A stretch of DNA of 64,000 bases from assembly GCA_016788045.1 (NCBI GenBank), contig JAEUTG010000042.1:62001-126000 (forward strand), read 5' to 3'. Each line of letters opens with the position of its first letter. Position 1 is the first letter of the stretch. Source of the DNA: Bacteroidales bacterium (lineage in GTDB: Bacteria; Bacteroidota; Bacteroidia; Bacteroidales; Lentimicrobiaceae). Made by a program: the position numbers and the translations under genes. Positions 1 to 8,135 of the stretch are shown here, in pieces. Under the pieces are notes generated by a model. It ran no database searches. It saw only the letters and a program-made list of their open reading frames with translations, and was not told where the DNA came from.

Positions 1-108
1 AGGGTAATACATGGATATGATAAGATTGATAATGAGATTATCTGGGGAACAATCATCAGGCATTTACCAACATTGAAAACCGAGGTTATGAAGCTATTGG
101 AAAAATAA
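1..108 (+). CDS. HepT-like (DUF86) protein, C-terminal fragment
   Basis: Frame 1 is open from the window edge to a TAA at 106-108 and encodes 35 residues starting RVIHGYDKIDNEIIW. The HGY followed by an acidic residue, IDxEIIW and then a helix with LPxL matches the end of HepT-like DUF86 proteins. These are the ribonuclease toxin half of HepT/MntA (minimal nucleotidyltransferase) modules, and the H of HGY belongs to their RX4-6H motif. The upstream part, and any MntA partner, lies outside the window. Identification rests on a short tail, so a free-standing DUF86 protein without a partner is equally possible. Confidence 0.6.
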   Translation, partial: RVIHGYDKIDNEIIWGTIIRHLPTLKTEVMKLLEK

Positions 109-348
109 TGAACCTGGTACGATGTATATGATTTAAACTGACCATTCCTGAACCTTGTCTGAATGCTCATTTATCAGCCTTACAATTTAAGTCCGGGACT
201 TTATTAAATTCTGGCATATAATTCTAAGCAGAGATACACTACTAAAATTATAAAAACCCAATAGATCGGATTGGGTAAATCGCAATTTGGTTGTTAATAT
301 TGGCTGTTTTCGCAACTATCATTTTATCAACATTTTATTGTTTACAAA
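109..348. other. non-coding spacer, one hairpin
   Basis: AT-rich spacer between the HepT-like tail and the rplM promoter with no convincing ORF. The only structure I see is an inverted repeat, ACCCAAT at 256-262 with ATTGGGT at 270-276. On the minus strand it is followed by a T-rich run and would resemble an intrinsic terminator, but no minus-strand gene leads into it. Confidence 0.5.
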
Positions 349-379
349 TTTGTTAAATCAAAAAAGTTCTCTACCTTTG
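349..379 (+). promoter_or_regulatory. Bacteroidota-type promoter of the rplM operon
   Basis: TTTG at 349-352, a 19-base spacer and TACCTTTG at 372-379 match the -33/-7 consensus (TTTG and TAnnTTTG) of the Bacteroidota primary sigma factor. Transcription should begin near 385, giving a leader of about 150 nt before rplM. Confidence 0.85.
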
Positions 380-390
380 CACCCCTTTTA

Positions 391-537
391 AAGCACAAGT
401 GTGTCCGTGAACGGCCGTAACCTGAAACGTGAAATGCTTGTGGCTGTAGAGGCCCATGCCGTAAGCAGCTGAATCTCATGCCCGTGAAACAGTTGCCGGG
501 ACGGTTGTTTTATTGTTTTTAATAATAAAAATCACAA
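391..537 (+). promoter_or_regulatory. structured 5' leader of rplM, probable L13 autoregulatory leader
   Basis: About 150 nt lie between the predicted transcription start and the rplM start codon. They contain several possible helices: CACAAG 394-399 with CTTGTG 437-442, CAGCTG 466-471 with CAGTTG 490-495, and CCCG 481-484 with CGGG 497-500. Ribosomal protein leaders upstream of the L13 gene have been described in Bacteroidia, so an L13-binding feedback element is the natural reading. I could not align it to a covariance model. Confidence 0.55.
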
Positions 538-993
538 ATGAACACGTTAAGTTATAAAACTTTGTCGGCAACTCCGGCTACCATTCAGAAGAACTGGGTG
601 CTGGTAGATGCAGAAGGACAGACACTCGGACGTATGTCGAGTAAAGTTGCCAATCTGCTGAGGGGCAAATACAAAACCAATTTCACCCCCAACCTCGATT
701 GTGGCGACTATGTAATCATCATCAATGCAGAGAAAGTAAAACTCACGGGCAAAAAGCTGACTGATAAGGTTTATGTCCGTCATACCGGTTATCCCGGCGG
801 ACAGCGTTTTACGACTCCGAGGGAGTTGCTTCAGAAACATCCGGAACGGGTGATTGAGTATGCAGTCAGGGGAATGCTCCCATCCAACAAGCTGGGTGAT
901 GCATTGTACCGTAACCTTAAAGTTTATGCCGGTTCAGAGCATCCGCATCAGGCTCAGCAACCGCAATTGATTAACCTTAATTCTATCAAATAA
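538..993 (+). CDS. rplM: 50S ribosomal protein L13
   Basis: The 151-residue product is a normal-length L13, an early-assembling large-subunit protein that binds 23S rRNA. Diagnostic stretches are VDAEGQTLGRMSSKVANLLRGK (about residues 23-44), DCGDYVIIINAEKVKLTGKK (54-73) and RGMLPSNKLGDALYRNLKVY (111-130). It is first in a plus-strand unit with rpsI two bases downstream of its stop, the standard L13-S9 pair. A perfect promoter and a long folded leader precede it, which suggests feedback control at the mRNA level. Confidence 0.97.
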   Translation: MNTLSYKTLSATPATIQKNWVLVDAEGQTLGRMSSKVANLLRGKYKTNFTPNLDCGDYVIIINAEKVKLTGKKLTDKVYVRHTGYPGGQRFTTPRELLQKHPERVIEYAVRGMLPSNKLGDALYRNLKVYAGSEHPHQAQQPQLINLNSIK

Positions 994-995
994 GT

Positions 996-1382
996 ATGGA
1001 AGTGATCAACACACTTGGCAGAAGAAAAACTGCTGTAGCCCGTATATATCTGAAAGACGGCAATGGCGTCATCACAGTAAACGGAAGGGATTACAAAGAA
1101 TATTTTCCTACCGGAACCCTGCAGTATGTGGTAACCCAGTCGCTTGAAGTTGCCGAATCAATGGGCAAATACGACATCAAGGTTAATCTCGATGGCGGCG
1201 GAATTACCGGACAGGCCGAAGCGCTTCGTCTGGCCATCGCCAAAGCGCTTTGCGAAATCAATCCCGAACATCGCCCGCCGCTCAAAGCCAAAGGGCTGTT
1301 GCGCAGGGATCCGCGTATGGTTGAAAGGAAAAAACCGGGACAGAAGAAAGCCCGTAAGAAATTCCAGTTCAGCAAACGTTAA
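996..1382 (+). CDS. rpsI: 30S ribosomal protein S9
   Basis: The 128-residue protein carries the S9 signature: GRRKTAVARIYLK at the N-terminus, GGGITGQAEALRLAIAKAL in the middle (about residues 67-85) and the basic tail ending FSKR. In this family the tail reaches the P-site tRNA in the ribosome. Its start lies 2 bases after rplM, so it is co-transcribed and probably translationally coupled. Length and termini are normal. Confidence 0.97.
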   Translation: MEVINTLGRRKTAVARIYLKDGNGVITVNGRDYKEYFPTGTLQYVVTQSLEVAESMGKYDIKVNLDGGGITGQAEALRLAIAKALCEINPEHRPPLKAKGLLRRDPRMVERKKPGQKKARKKFQFSKR

Positions 1383-1405
1383 CAGTAAATTGTGTTTAGT
1401 ATCTA

Positions 1406-1462
1406 AATTGCCAGGACCTCGTTTCCTGCGCGTTGCTTGCTGAACTGAGCTACCTGGCAATT
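1406..1462 (+). promoter_or_regulatory. long stem-loop leader between rpsI and rpsB, tRNA-like on the opposite strand
   Basis: AATTGCCAGG (1406-1415) pairs perfectly with CCTGGCAATT (1453-1462), a 10-bp stem closing a 37-nt loop within the 117-base rpsI-rpsB gap. It may be a regulatory leader for the S2 and EF-Ts genes, since S2 is known to repress rpsB-tsf in other bacteria. The minus strand of the same element reads TGCCAGG-TA-GCTC-AGTT, which resembles the acceptor, positions 8-9 and D-arm of a tRNA, but no complete tRNA can be folded. Confidence 0.5.
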
Positions 1463-1499
1463 GATTTTCACAGAATGTAAACAACTAACAAATTTTTAA

Positions 1500-2405
1500 A
1501 TGGCAAGAACAACTTTTGAAGAATTACTGGATGCCGGTTCACATTTCGGACATCTGAAACGCAAATGGAATCCGAACATGGCTCCCTATATTTTTATGGA
1601 GCGCAATGGCATTCACATTATTGACCTCTATAAAACCGTTGCCAAGATCGACGAAGCTGCTTCAGCATTGAAACAGATTACCAAATCGGGCAAGAAGGTG
1701 CTTTTCGTGGCTACCAAAAAACAGGCCAAGGAAATTGTTGCCGAACATGTAAAAACCGTTGGCATGCCTTACGTTACTGAGCGCTGGCCTGGTGGAATGC
1801 TCACCAACTTTGCTACCATCCGCAAGGCTGTCCGCAAGATGTCGTCGATCGACCGACTGATGACCAGCCCGAGTTATACCAATATTTCAAAACGTGAGCG
1901 TCTGCAGATCGCCCGTGAGCGCGCCAAGCTCGAGAAGAACCTTGGTTCAATCGCCGATCTGAGCCGCCTTCCGGCCGCTGTTTTTGTGGTTGACATCAGC
2001 AAGGAACACATTGCTATTGCTGAAGCCCGGAAACTCAACATCCCTACTTTCGCCATTGTTGATACCAATTCAGACCCCAACATCGTTGATTTCCCGATTC
2101 CGGCCAACGACGATGCATCAAAATCAATCTCCCTGATCATCGGAAAGATGGTTCAGGCCATTGAAGAAGGTCTGATGGAACGCAAAATCGATCGTGACAA
2201 ACGTGCCGATGAAGACCGTGAAGATGGTGCTGGTGGTTTCCGTAATTACGACCTCGACGATGAGGAAGAAGACGAGATCTCAGTAACCGGCGAACGCCTC
2301 CGTGCAAAGCCCGCAGGAGAAGGTGAAGGCGGAGACGACAGCCGCAGCCGCAAACCTGGTACAAGAAAACCGTTGGGACGTAAACCAGGCGGACCAAGAA
2401 AATAA
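1500..2405 (+). CDS. rpsB: 30S ribosomal protein S2
   Basis: The first 220 residues are a standard S2: FEELLDAGSHFGH with a basic stretch near the start, NGIHIIDLYKT (about 37-47), RWPGGMLTNF (92-101), and FAIVDTNSDPN followed by IPANDDA. S2 docks late on the back of the 30S subunit and is needed for S1 binding. The protein has 301 residues against about 240 in E. coli. The extra part, from about residue 225, is low complexity, first acidic (LDDEEEDE) and then Gly-, Lys- and Arg-rich, a type of tail seen in Bacteroidota S2. It precedes tsf by 26 bases, as in most bacteria. Confidence 0.96.
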   Translation: MARTTFEELLDAGSHFGHLKRKWNPNMAPYIFMERNGIHIIDLYKTVAKIDEAASALKQITKSGKKVLFVATKKQAKEIVAEHVKTVGMPYVTERWPGGMLTNFATIRKAVRKMSSIDRLMTSPSYTNISKRERLQIARERAKLEKNLGSIADLSRLPAAVFVVDISKEHIAIAEARKLNIPTFAIVDTNSDPNIVDFPIPANDDASKSISLIIGKMVQAIEEGLMERKIDRDKRADEDREDGAGGFRNYDLDDEEEDEISVTGERLRAKPAGEGEGGDDSRSRKPGTRKPLGRKPGGPRK

Positions 2406-2431
2406 TACTAACATATTAACTGAACTTTTTT

Positions 2432-3268
2432 ATGGCTAATATTACAGCTGCTGATGTAAATAAATTACGTCAGATGACCGGCGCCGGTATGATGGACTGC
2501 AAACATGCCCTCCAGGAAAACGACGGCGACTTTGAAAAGGCAATTGACTATCTTCGTAAGAAAGGCCAGAAACTGGCCACCAAACGTGCCGACAAAGATG
2601 CCAACGAAGGCATCGTGCTGGCCCGTACCAACGAAGCCAAAAATTTTGCCGCCATCTTTATGCTCAACTGCGAGACTGATTTTGTTGCCAAGAATCAGGA
2701 GTTTGTTGATTTCACCAATCTGCTCATGGCTAAAGCCATTGAAAAGATGCCTAAAACCAGCGATGAATTCAAAGCCCTCGACCTGAATGGCCGCAGTGTA
2801 ATGGACAACATCACGGAAATGGTTGGTAAAACCGGCGAGAAAATGGAACTGGCTCATTTTGAAGTGATTTCAGCTCCCAGGGTGTTTGCATACAACCACC
2901 CGGGCAACCGTTTGGCCACCATCCTCGGTTTGTCGAATGCCGATGTTGAAGGCGTTGATCAGGCTGGCCACGAAGTGGCTATGCAGATCGCTGCCATGGC
3001 TCCGATCGCTGTTGACAAAGACGATGTTCCTTCAGAAGTTATCGAACGCGAGATTGAGATTGGTAAAGAACAGGCCCGCCTCGAAGGTAAACCCGAAGAT
3101 ATGGTTGAAAAAATCGCCCTTGGTAAACTGAACAAGTTTTACAAGGAAAGTACCCTGCTCAACCAGGAGTTTGTACGCGACAACAAACTGTCGGTACGCG
3201 AGTACCTCGTGAAGCTCGACAAAGGTCTTACTGTTACTGCATTCAAACGCTTTATGCTGGGCGTATAA
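2432..3268 (+). CDS. tsf: translation elongation factor Ts
   Basis: The 278-residue product is the guanine nucleotide exchange factor that recycles EF-Tu. The N-terminal UBA-like module reads VNKLRQMTGAGMMDCKHALQ (about residues 9-28), and the core shows NCETDFVAKN (78-87), the surface that contacts EF-Tu. Length is typical for Bacteroidota. It closes the ribosomal unit and is followed 20 bases later by a strong bidirectional terminator. Confidence 0.97.
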   Translation: MANITAADVNKLRQMTGAGMMDCKHALQENDGDFEKAIDYLRKKGQKLATKRADKDANEGIVLARTNEAKNFAAIFMLNCETDFVAKNQEFVDFTNLLMAKAIEKMPKTSDEFKALDLNGRSVMDNITEMVGKTGEKMELAHFEVISAPRVFAYNHPGNRLATILGLSNADVEGVDQAGHEVAMQIAAMAPIAVDKDDVPSEVIEREIEIGKEQARLEGKPEDMVEKIALGKLNKFYKESTLLNQEFVRDNKLSVREYLVKLDKGLTVTAFKRFMLGV

Positions 3269-3282
3269 CTGAACGTTACCCT

Positions 3283-3321
3283 GAAAAAAAAAGGCTGGTT
3301 TCAACACCAGCCTTTTTTTTT
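3283..3321. terminator. bidirectional terminator between tsf and the 3335-5233 gene
   Basis: GGCTGGT (3293-3299) and ACCAGCC (3306-3312) form a hairpin flanked by A-runs on one side and T-runs on the other, so it can end both the plus-strand ribosomal operon and the minus-strand gene that converges on it. Confidence 0.9.
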
Positions 3322-3334
3322 GACGGTTTTCAGT

Positions 3335-5233
3335 TTATTGCCTGATCAAAACCAGTTGTTTCGCGTCTGCAACCGAAACTTTCTGCATGAAGTCATAAAA
3401 CGCAGCATAATCGGTAGCCGGAAAGGTCCCTCCGAAAAATTCAAAACGGCGGATGCACTGAATGGTATGGTCAATCAGGCTCGTCTGCATGGTATAGTTG
3501 CCGAATTGTGCTGAGGAGAGTTGGCTTTCGGGCAACTGCTCGGGAATGAACCCGGCCGGCAGATTGATCAGCAAGGTATCGCAACCTGAATAGGGAACCG
3601 GGAGGTAAAGGGGCCTGAGGCGGGTTCTCATTCTTTTCGGTGCTCCGATCTGATTGTTGAGGTTGAGCGAAGCAAACAAGCGTTCGTTTTTTCCCGTAAA
3701 AAAGGAGTGAAGTGCCAGGTTTGCCTTTAGCGAAACCGAATGGGTGGTATTTTCCGAAACCTCGAATTTATGATCAATCACGGTAAAATCATTGATCTCC
3801 AACTCACAGTTGAGCCACAACAACTGATCGGCATTGTTCTGGCTGGCTACAGTCACCGGTTCATCCATCAGCAGTCCGGAATAGCGGAACGAACACGCTG
3901 CAGCTGTTCCTTCGTCACTGTAGTCTATGCGTATAAGTGAGGAAGAATGGTTTTCGTTCATCCTATATTCCGGAGTATGGGCAAGTATCCCGGTGTTGTT
4001 TTTAATCAGCAGCACCGGCCGGTTGTCGGTGAAATCGCCGAGATACCCGAAAGGAATCGTCTGACTGGTACACTCCAGCCAGATGGTGTCATGGGGCTGT
4101 GGGATGCATACAATGGCATGGTTAAACTGATGGCCCGGCTGATCGGGCTGAAAGTTATACCTGCCGTAGCCTGCCTTCACCAGGGTATAGTATGACTCAA
4201 TACCCACGGCTTTGAGCATGGCCACCATGTAGTTGCTCAGGTCTTTGCAATCTCCGTAGCCCAGTTCATCCACTTCAGTGGCATGGTGGGGTTGCAGACC
4301 ACCGATGCCCAGTGAGATGTTGATGTAATGCGTGCGTGATTGCAGGTACTTGTACAATATGCTCGCTTTTTCCCTGTCGGATGAGGCTCCGCTGGTCATC
4401 TCCTGCAGCCTGGCCACTGTTGTACTGTTCAGGCTGGTGCGGCCTGCCGAGAGTTGTGAAATCCAGCTTCCGAAGTTTGCCCAGGTGTCACATTTTCCTT
4501 TGTATTTATTGTATTGTATCACTTCGGGTGAAATGATAATCGTGGGTACATAGTCTTCAAAGTGAGGCTCATAAGGCTCTGAAACCAGTGGTTCAAGGTT
4601 GGAGAAGTCCCAGGTAACCGATGTGCCCCTTATGGTTACCGGGGCATCCTCAGGCAGGTTCAGTTTACTTACCTTCACGGGAATCCCGCTACTGTTATCA
4701 AGAGTCAATGCCGATCTTTCCACACCCTGCAAATCAGAGATGTAGGGCGAGAAAAACTCAAAAGTATAAAGCCGGTTATAGCTGATTTCATACTCATACA
4801 CAATCGTAAAGGGATAGCTGATCGGTATTATTCTGCAGTAAATTACCCGGTTGTCGTTGTAAAGGCTCGCATTGTTCACAGCGCTGCGTTCGATCATGTC
4901 GGAATCTTTTATACTCTTTGTTCTGACACCGGCAGCATTGTATATTTCAGCTTTCTTAACTGTTACCTTTTCACCTTTGTTGAACGGTATAATCAGGTGC
5001 GCTTCCTCCAGAGATTTCTCATTCAGAATTGTAAGGCTTAACGAGACGTTCTCCGTCATTTTGTCATCATCCGGAAAGGAGATGGTTTTGTGGTAGTTGC
5101 GGATAACGGAGTTGGCTCCTTTGGAGATGTTTTCAGGAATGGATGAAACCGCCAGATTTTGCGGATAAAGTTGTGCAGAAAGCAGGCAGGACAAGCAAAT
5201 TGCTGCGAAAAACAGGATTTCTTTTCTGTTCAT
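3335..5233 (-). CDS. exported DUF3857 / transglutaminase-like protein, catalytic residues present
   Basis: The 632-residue protein has an N-terminal signal peptide (hydrophobic ILFFAAICLSCLLSA), a DUF3857 beta domain over about residues 45-235 and a transglutaminase-like core over about 275-400. The core keeps a Cys-His-acid set: C329 in GYGDCKDL, H372 in FNHAI and E387 in WLECTS. A C-terminal beta-rich region follows. Family members are periplasmic or surface proteins of unclear function in Bacteroidota, perhaps peptidase- or cross-linking-like. Its start lies 3 bases after the stop of the upstream paralog (5237-7234), so the two are an operon. No substrate can be inferred. Confidence 0.85.
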   Translation of the reverse strand: MNRKEILFFAAICLSCLLSAQLYPQNLAVSSIPENISKGANSVIRNYHKTISFPDDDKMTENVSLSLTILNEKSLEEAHLIIPFNKGEKVTVKKAEIYNAAGVRTKSIKDSDMIERSAVNNASLYNDNRVIYCRIIPISYPFTIVYEYEISYNRLYTFEFFSPYISDLQGVERSALTLDNSSGIPVKVSKLNLPEDAPVTIRGTSVTWDFSNLEPLVSEPYEPHFEDYVPTIIISPEVIQYNKYKGKCDTWANFGSWISQLSAGRTSLNSTTVARLQEMTSGASSDREKASILYKYLQSRTHYINISLGIGGLQPHHATEVDELGYGDCKDLSNYMVAMLKAVGIESYYTLVKAGYGRYNFQPDQPGHQFNHAIVCIPQPHDTIWLECTSQTIPFGYLGDFTDNRPVLLIKNNTGILAHTPEYRMNENHSSSLIRIDYSDEGTAAACSFRYSGLLMDEPVTVASQNNADQLLWLNCELEINDFTVIDHKFEVSENTTHSVSLKANLALHSFFTGKNERLFASLNLNNQIGAPKRMRTRLRPLYLPVPYSGCDTLLINLPAGFIPEQLPESQLSSAQFGNYTMQTSLIDHTIQCIRRFEFFGGTFPATDYAAFYDFMQKVSVADAKQLVLIRQ

Positions 5234-5236
5234 TGA

Positions 5237-7234
5237 TCAGCGCTTTTTCAGAACGATCAGCTCTGAATTCTTGGCAACAATATGTGAATAGAGCTCTTTC
5301 AGATAGGGATAGTTTTCGGAGGTTATCACAGCGGTTCGCAATGCGAGAACGCTCATAAACTGAATCATGCTACCGTTTACCGCAATTGAATACCTGAAGT
5401 TTCCCAGCTGGTCGGGCAGTGAGATCATCGCACTTTTAGGCAATTCAGCAATGTCGTATCCTTCGGGTAAGGTAATGGTATTGATGATTTTCTGTGAGAA
5501 GGGATTTTTGAAATCCACCGGGTATTCGCGGCTTTCGGCAGTAAAGGGATTGGATGATAAACCCGCACCAAGGGTAGGATTCATGTAAATGATGTCTTTT
5601 ATACTTTCATCGGAAAGGTTGTACGTGCCTTTGTATTTCAGATATAGCGGCTGAAGGCGGTCATCGGTATTCTCGATGGTCATTTCATCAATATACAACC
5701 CGCTGTAATCGGATTCATACTTTGTTATGTAATCATCTGTTGTGTTCTCTGCCCGTATCTGTTCGGCTCTTTTATGCGCGTAATAGGCTGTTTCCATCAG
5801 ACTGAATTCTCCGCTCACGTTTCCGTTTGCGTGTAGCGAAGTAACTGCATAAAGCTGCCGCTCGTTCGATACTCCACCCATCAGATTCACCCAATCGTTG
5901 AGCGAAGGAGTCTGTGAGATTCTTCTGCCTTTTCCGTTAAGGCACCTCTCAGGGAGCATGGTGTAAGGCAGTTTCTTATCTGTTGCGTCAAGCAGAAAGC
6001 GCTCTTCCCCGATGCGGGCCTCTGCAATCACGTAGTTGAATTTGCCGAGAATGATCTGCCCCGGGTGCAGGGCTCCGTTCTCCCGGGTACTCAGGATTAC
6101 CGGGTCGGCTTCGATGCCGGCTTCATTCAGCAGCGATACCAGCAGCAGGTTGATGTCAGATGATTTCCCCTTCTTCTCATCCCAGGCTGAACGCAGGTTC
6201 TTTGTAACATATTTGCCGTATTTATCGTTGTAGCTCATCGAATTTCTGATTAATTCAAAGGCTGCGATCATCCGTTCCTTAGGATCAGGTTTTGAAATTT
6301 TAAGCGCTGCTGCTTCGTCCTTCAGCGGACAACTGCGTTTGAGCTGTACCCCGAAATCAGTATCCTCAAGCAATTCCTTGCTTATTTTTTCCCACGACAT
6401 GGTATAATCTCTCTTTTTCAGGGGGAAGTTCTCTGAACCGAGTTCAAATTCTATGGCCGCGAGGTAATTGTTGACCGAAGTCATAAAGGGCTCTTCACGA
6501 AATGCCGGAACATCGTTGAACCTGAACTTCTTCGAGTTGTCGGCATAAACCACCGAATTGCTTGTGCCGTCGTTGTAGCGGAAAATGATGCTTCTGTTAT
6601 AGGTCTTTGACTCGGTGCTTGTCGGCGAAATGTAGCCTTTCATCAGGGTCTTAAAGAAGAAATACTCTGGTGTTGTCACAGTAAGTTCACTGAAAAGCGC
6701 TGGTTCCGTGTACTGAAATTCCCAATCCGGAAGTATCCAGTAGAAGTCGGAAATGATGTGGTATTCGACTTCAAATACACAGCCTTCTTTAAGGTTAGGA
6801 ACACTGAAATTGTTTGACTTCTCTTTTGAACTGATCTCATCGATGAATACATTGTCCTTTGTCAGGCTGGTTTCCACCATTTTACTACCCTCCATCATGT
6901 AAGAGGATGCTTTGAGTTTGGTGATCTGTTCCTTGTATGTGGGGCCAAGGTCCATGGTCGTAATTTTGAAATTCGCCAGGTCAAACCCATGCGAATTGAA
7001 TACTTTAACCCTGAAGTGGCGGTGAAACTCCATACACCAGCCTCTCGCATCGTTCCAGGTAATGCTGATGTCACCGATATCACCCAGAATCAGGGCCCCG
7101 GCGCTGCTGTCGGCCGGATAGCTTTTCATGGAGAAATATTCAGGATCGATTTTTCCGAATTTCATTGCTGATTTCTGAGCCAGCACCACCATAGAGCATA
7201 ATACCAGGGCTGCTGCAAATAGTTTCTTTTTCAT
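5237..7234 (-). CDS. exported DUF3857 / transglutaminase-like protein, catalytic residues lost
   Basis: This is a paralog of the downstream gene with the same order: signal peptide, DUF3857 domain, transglutaminase-like fold, beta-rich C-terminus. I choose the ATG at 7234 (MKKKLFAAALVLCSMVVLAQ, a clean signal peptide) over one five codons upstream, giving 665 residues. In the core, the site equivalent to GDCKD reads GKSSD (about 356-360), so the nucleophile Cys is Ser. FNHAI has become FNYVI (Tyr at about 401). The acidic residue survives in LLDATD. It is therefore probably non-enzymatic, perhaps a binding or accessory partner of the neighbour. The function of either is unknown. Confidence 0.8.
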   Translation of the reverse strand: MKKKLFAAALVLCSMVVLAQKSAMKFGKIDPEYFSMKSYPADSSAGALILGDIGDISITWNDARGWCMEFHRHFRVKVFNSHGFDLANFKITTMDLGPTYKEQITKLKASSYMMEGSKMVETSLTKDNVFIDEISSKEKSNNFSVPNLKEGCVFEVEYHIISDFYWILPDWEFQYTEPALFSELTVTTPEYFFFKTLMKGYISPTSTESKTYNRSIIFRYNDGTSNSVVYADNSKKFRFNDVPAFREEPFMTSVNNYLAAIEFELGSENFPLKKRDYTMSWEKISKELLEDTDFGVQLKRSCPLKDEAAALKISKPDPKERMIAAFELIRNSMSYNDKYGKYVTKNLRSAWDEKKGKSSDINLLLVSLLNEAGIEADPVILSTRENGALHPGQIILGKFNYVIAEARIGEERFLLDATDKKLPYTMLPERCLNGKGRRISQTPSLNDWVNLMGGVSNERQLYAVTSLHANGNVSGEFSLMETAYYAHKRAEQIRAENTTDDYITKYESDYSGLYIDEMTIENTDDRLQPLYLKYKGTYNLSDESIKDIIYMNPTLGAGLSSNPFTAESREYPVDFKNPFSQKIINTITLPEGYDIAELPKSAMISLPDQLGNFRYSIAVNGSMIQFMSVLALRTAVITSENYPYLKELYSHIVAKNSELIVLKKR

Positions 7235-7249
7235 AAAGTTGATAGGCAA

Positions 7250-7556
7250 TGTTTAATAATTGGTTGATTATAAGTTGTTTAATAAGGATTAGCTTCTACG
7301 GTATTTCATCGGAAAGATAGCAAGAGTGGAGATAATTCTGATATTCTTTTTTATTATCATAGAAAGAATGAACCAGATTTATCCAGGGTATCCGGAGTAA
7401 GTAAATGGATGTCAATGAGATAAATTGTGGCTTACAACTATTTAGAATGCGTATAAATTCGATTGCTTTACCAGTGAATCAATATATCCGGAAGAACTGT
7501 CTGCACAGGTGGGATTGTCAGACCTGATCTCTTGCAACGGGTTGAGGCTGAAAGCA
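7250..7556. other. non-coding spacer
   Basis: About 300 bases between the DUF3857 operon start and the terminator of the division cluster. I see no ORF, RNA gene or repeat. A -7-like box (TATCTTTC on the minus strand, 7312-7319) may serve the DUF3857 operon but differs from consensus in its last base. Confidence 0.4.
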
Positions 7557-7584
7557 AAAAAAAGCTGCAAAAGCAGCTTTTTAC
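7556..7584 (-). terminator. terminator of the division/wall cluster
   Basis: AAAAAGCTGC-TTTT-GCAGCTTTTT on the minus strand (stems 7559-7568 and 7573-7582), followed by a T-run, about 20 bases after the stop of the yqeY-like gene. It is a strong intrinsic terminator for the minus-strand cluster. Confidence 0.85.
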
Positions 7585-7603
7585 CAATCTTTTAGCCGGG
7601 TAT

Positions 7604-8050
7604 TCAGGTCAGCAATTCCTTCACTAGCATTGAAATGGTTTTGTTATCGGCCTTGCCGCTGAGCTGAGCTGAGGCAGCAGCCATAACCTTACCCATGTCT
7701 TTTATTCCGGAAGCACCTACCTCAGTGATGATTTTGCTGATGATGGGTTTCAGCTCATCAGGGCCTAACTGAGCCGGCAGGTAGGCTGATATGATTTCAG
7801 CCTGAAACCGCTCTGTGGCCGCCAGGTCAGCCCGGTTCTGTCCTTCATAGATATCGGCGCTTTCACGGCGCTGTTTCACCAGTTTCTGCAGAAGTTTCGT
7901 CTCAGTTTCTTCTGTTACCTCACCGCCTCCCTCGCTGGTCATGGCCAGAAGTAAAGCCGATTTCACAGCACGAAGTGCTTCAAGCTTGTCTTTTTCACGG
8001 GCAAGCATCGCTTTCCTGATATCTTCGTTAATCTTATCAGTCAGTGACAT
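7604..8050 (-). CDS. GatB/YqeY domain protein
   Basis: The 148-residue cytosolic protein consists of the YqeY helical domain found at the end of GatB and as a stand-alone protein. Typical features are LTDKINEDIRKAMLAREKDKLEALRAVKSAL at the start, a Q-rich KLVKQRRESADIYEGQNR (about 54-71) and a GIKDMGKVMA segment near the C-terminus. Stand-alone YqeY is assumed to bind tRNA by analogy with GatB, but its role is not settled. It follows ftsZ after 85 bases and is last in the minus-strand cluster before the terminator. Placement downstream of ftsZ is common in Bacteroidota. Confidence 0.9.
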   Translation of the reverse strand: MSLTDKINEDIRKAMLAREKDKLEALRAVKSALLLAMTSEGGGEVTEETETKLLQKLVKQRRESADIYEGQNRADLAATERFQAEIISAYLPAQLGPDELKPIISKIITEVGASGIKDMGKVMAAASAQLSGKADNKTISMLVKELLT

Positions 8051-8123
8051 TACTTTTTACTTTTTACCTGTCTGCCTGTAGCAGACAGACGGGCTTTTTA
8101 CTTTTTACTTTTTCCTTTTTACC
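8051..8123. repeat. small intergenic repeat with TACTTTTTAC units and a hairpin
   Basis: Short TTTTTAC-type units flank a hairpin, CTGTCTG (8079-8085) with CAGACAG (8093-8099), between yqeY and ftsZ. Such compact palindromes flanked by T-rich repeats are typical dispersed intergenic elements in Bacteroidota. It might weakly terminate or process the ftsZ transcript. Whether other copies exist in the genome cannot be seen here. Confidence 0.5.
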
Positions 8124-8135
8124 TGAGAATAGTCT

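Noticed and set aside
256..276. intrinsic terminator at 256-276
   Set aside because: The hairpin would terminate only a minus-strand transcript and no such gene is present; kept only as a structural note.
1408..1460. functional tRNA gene on the minus strand ahead of rpsB
   Set aside because: The D arm does not close, no T arm is present, and spacing between arms is wrong for a complete tRNA.
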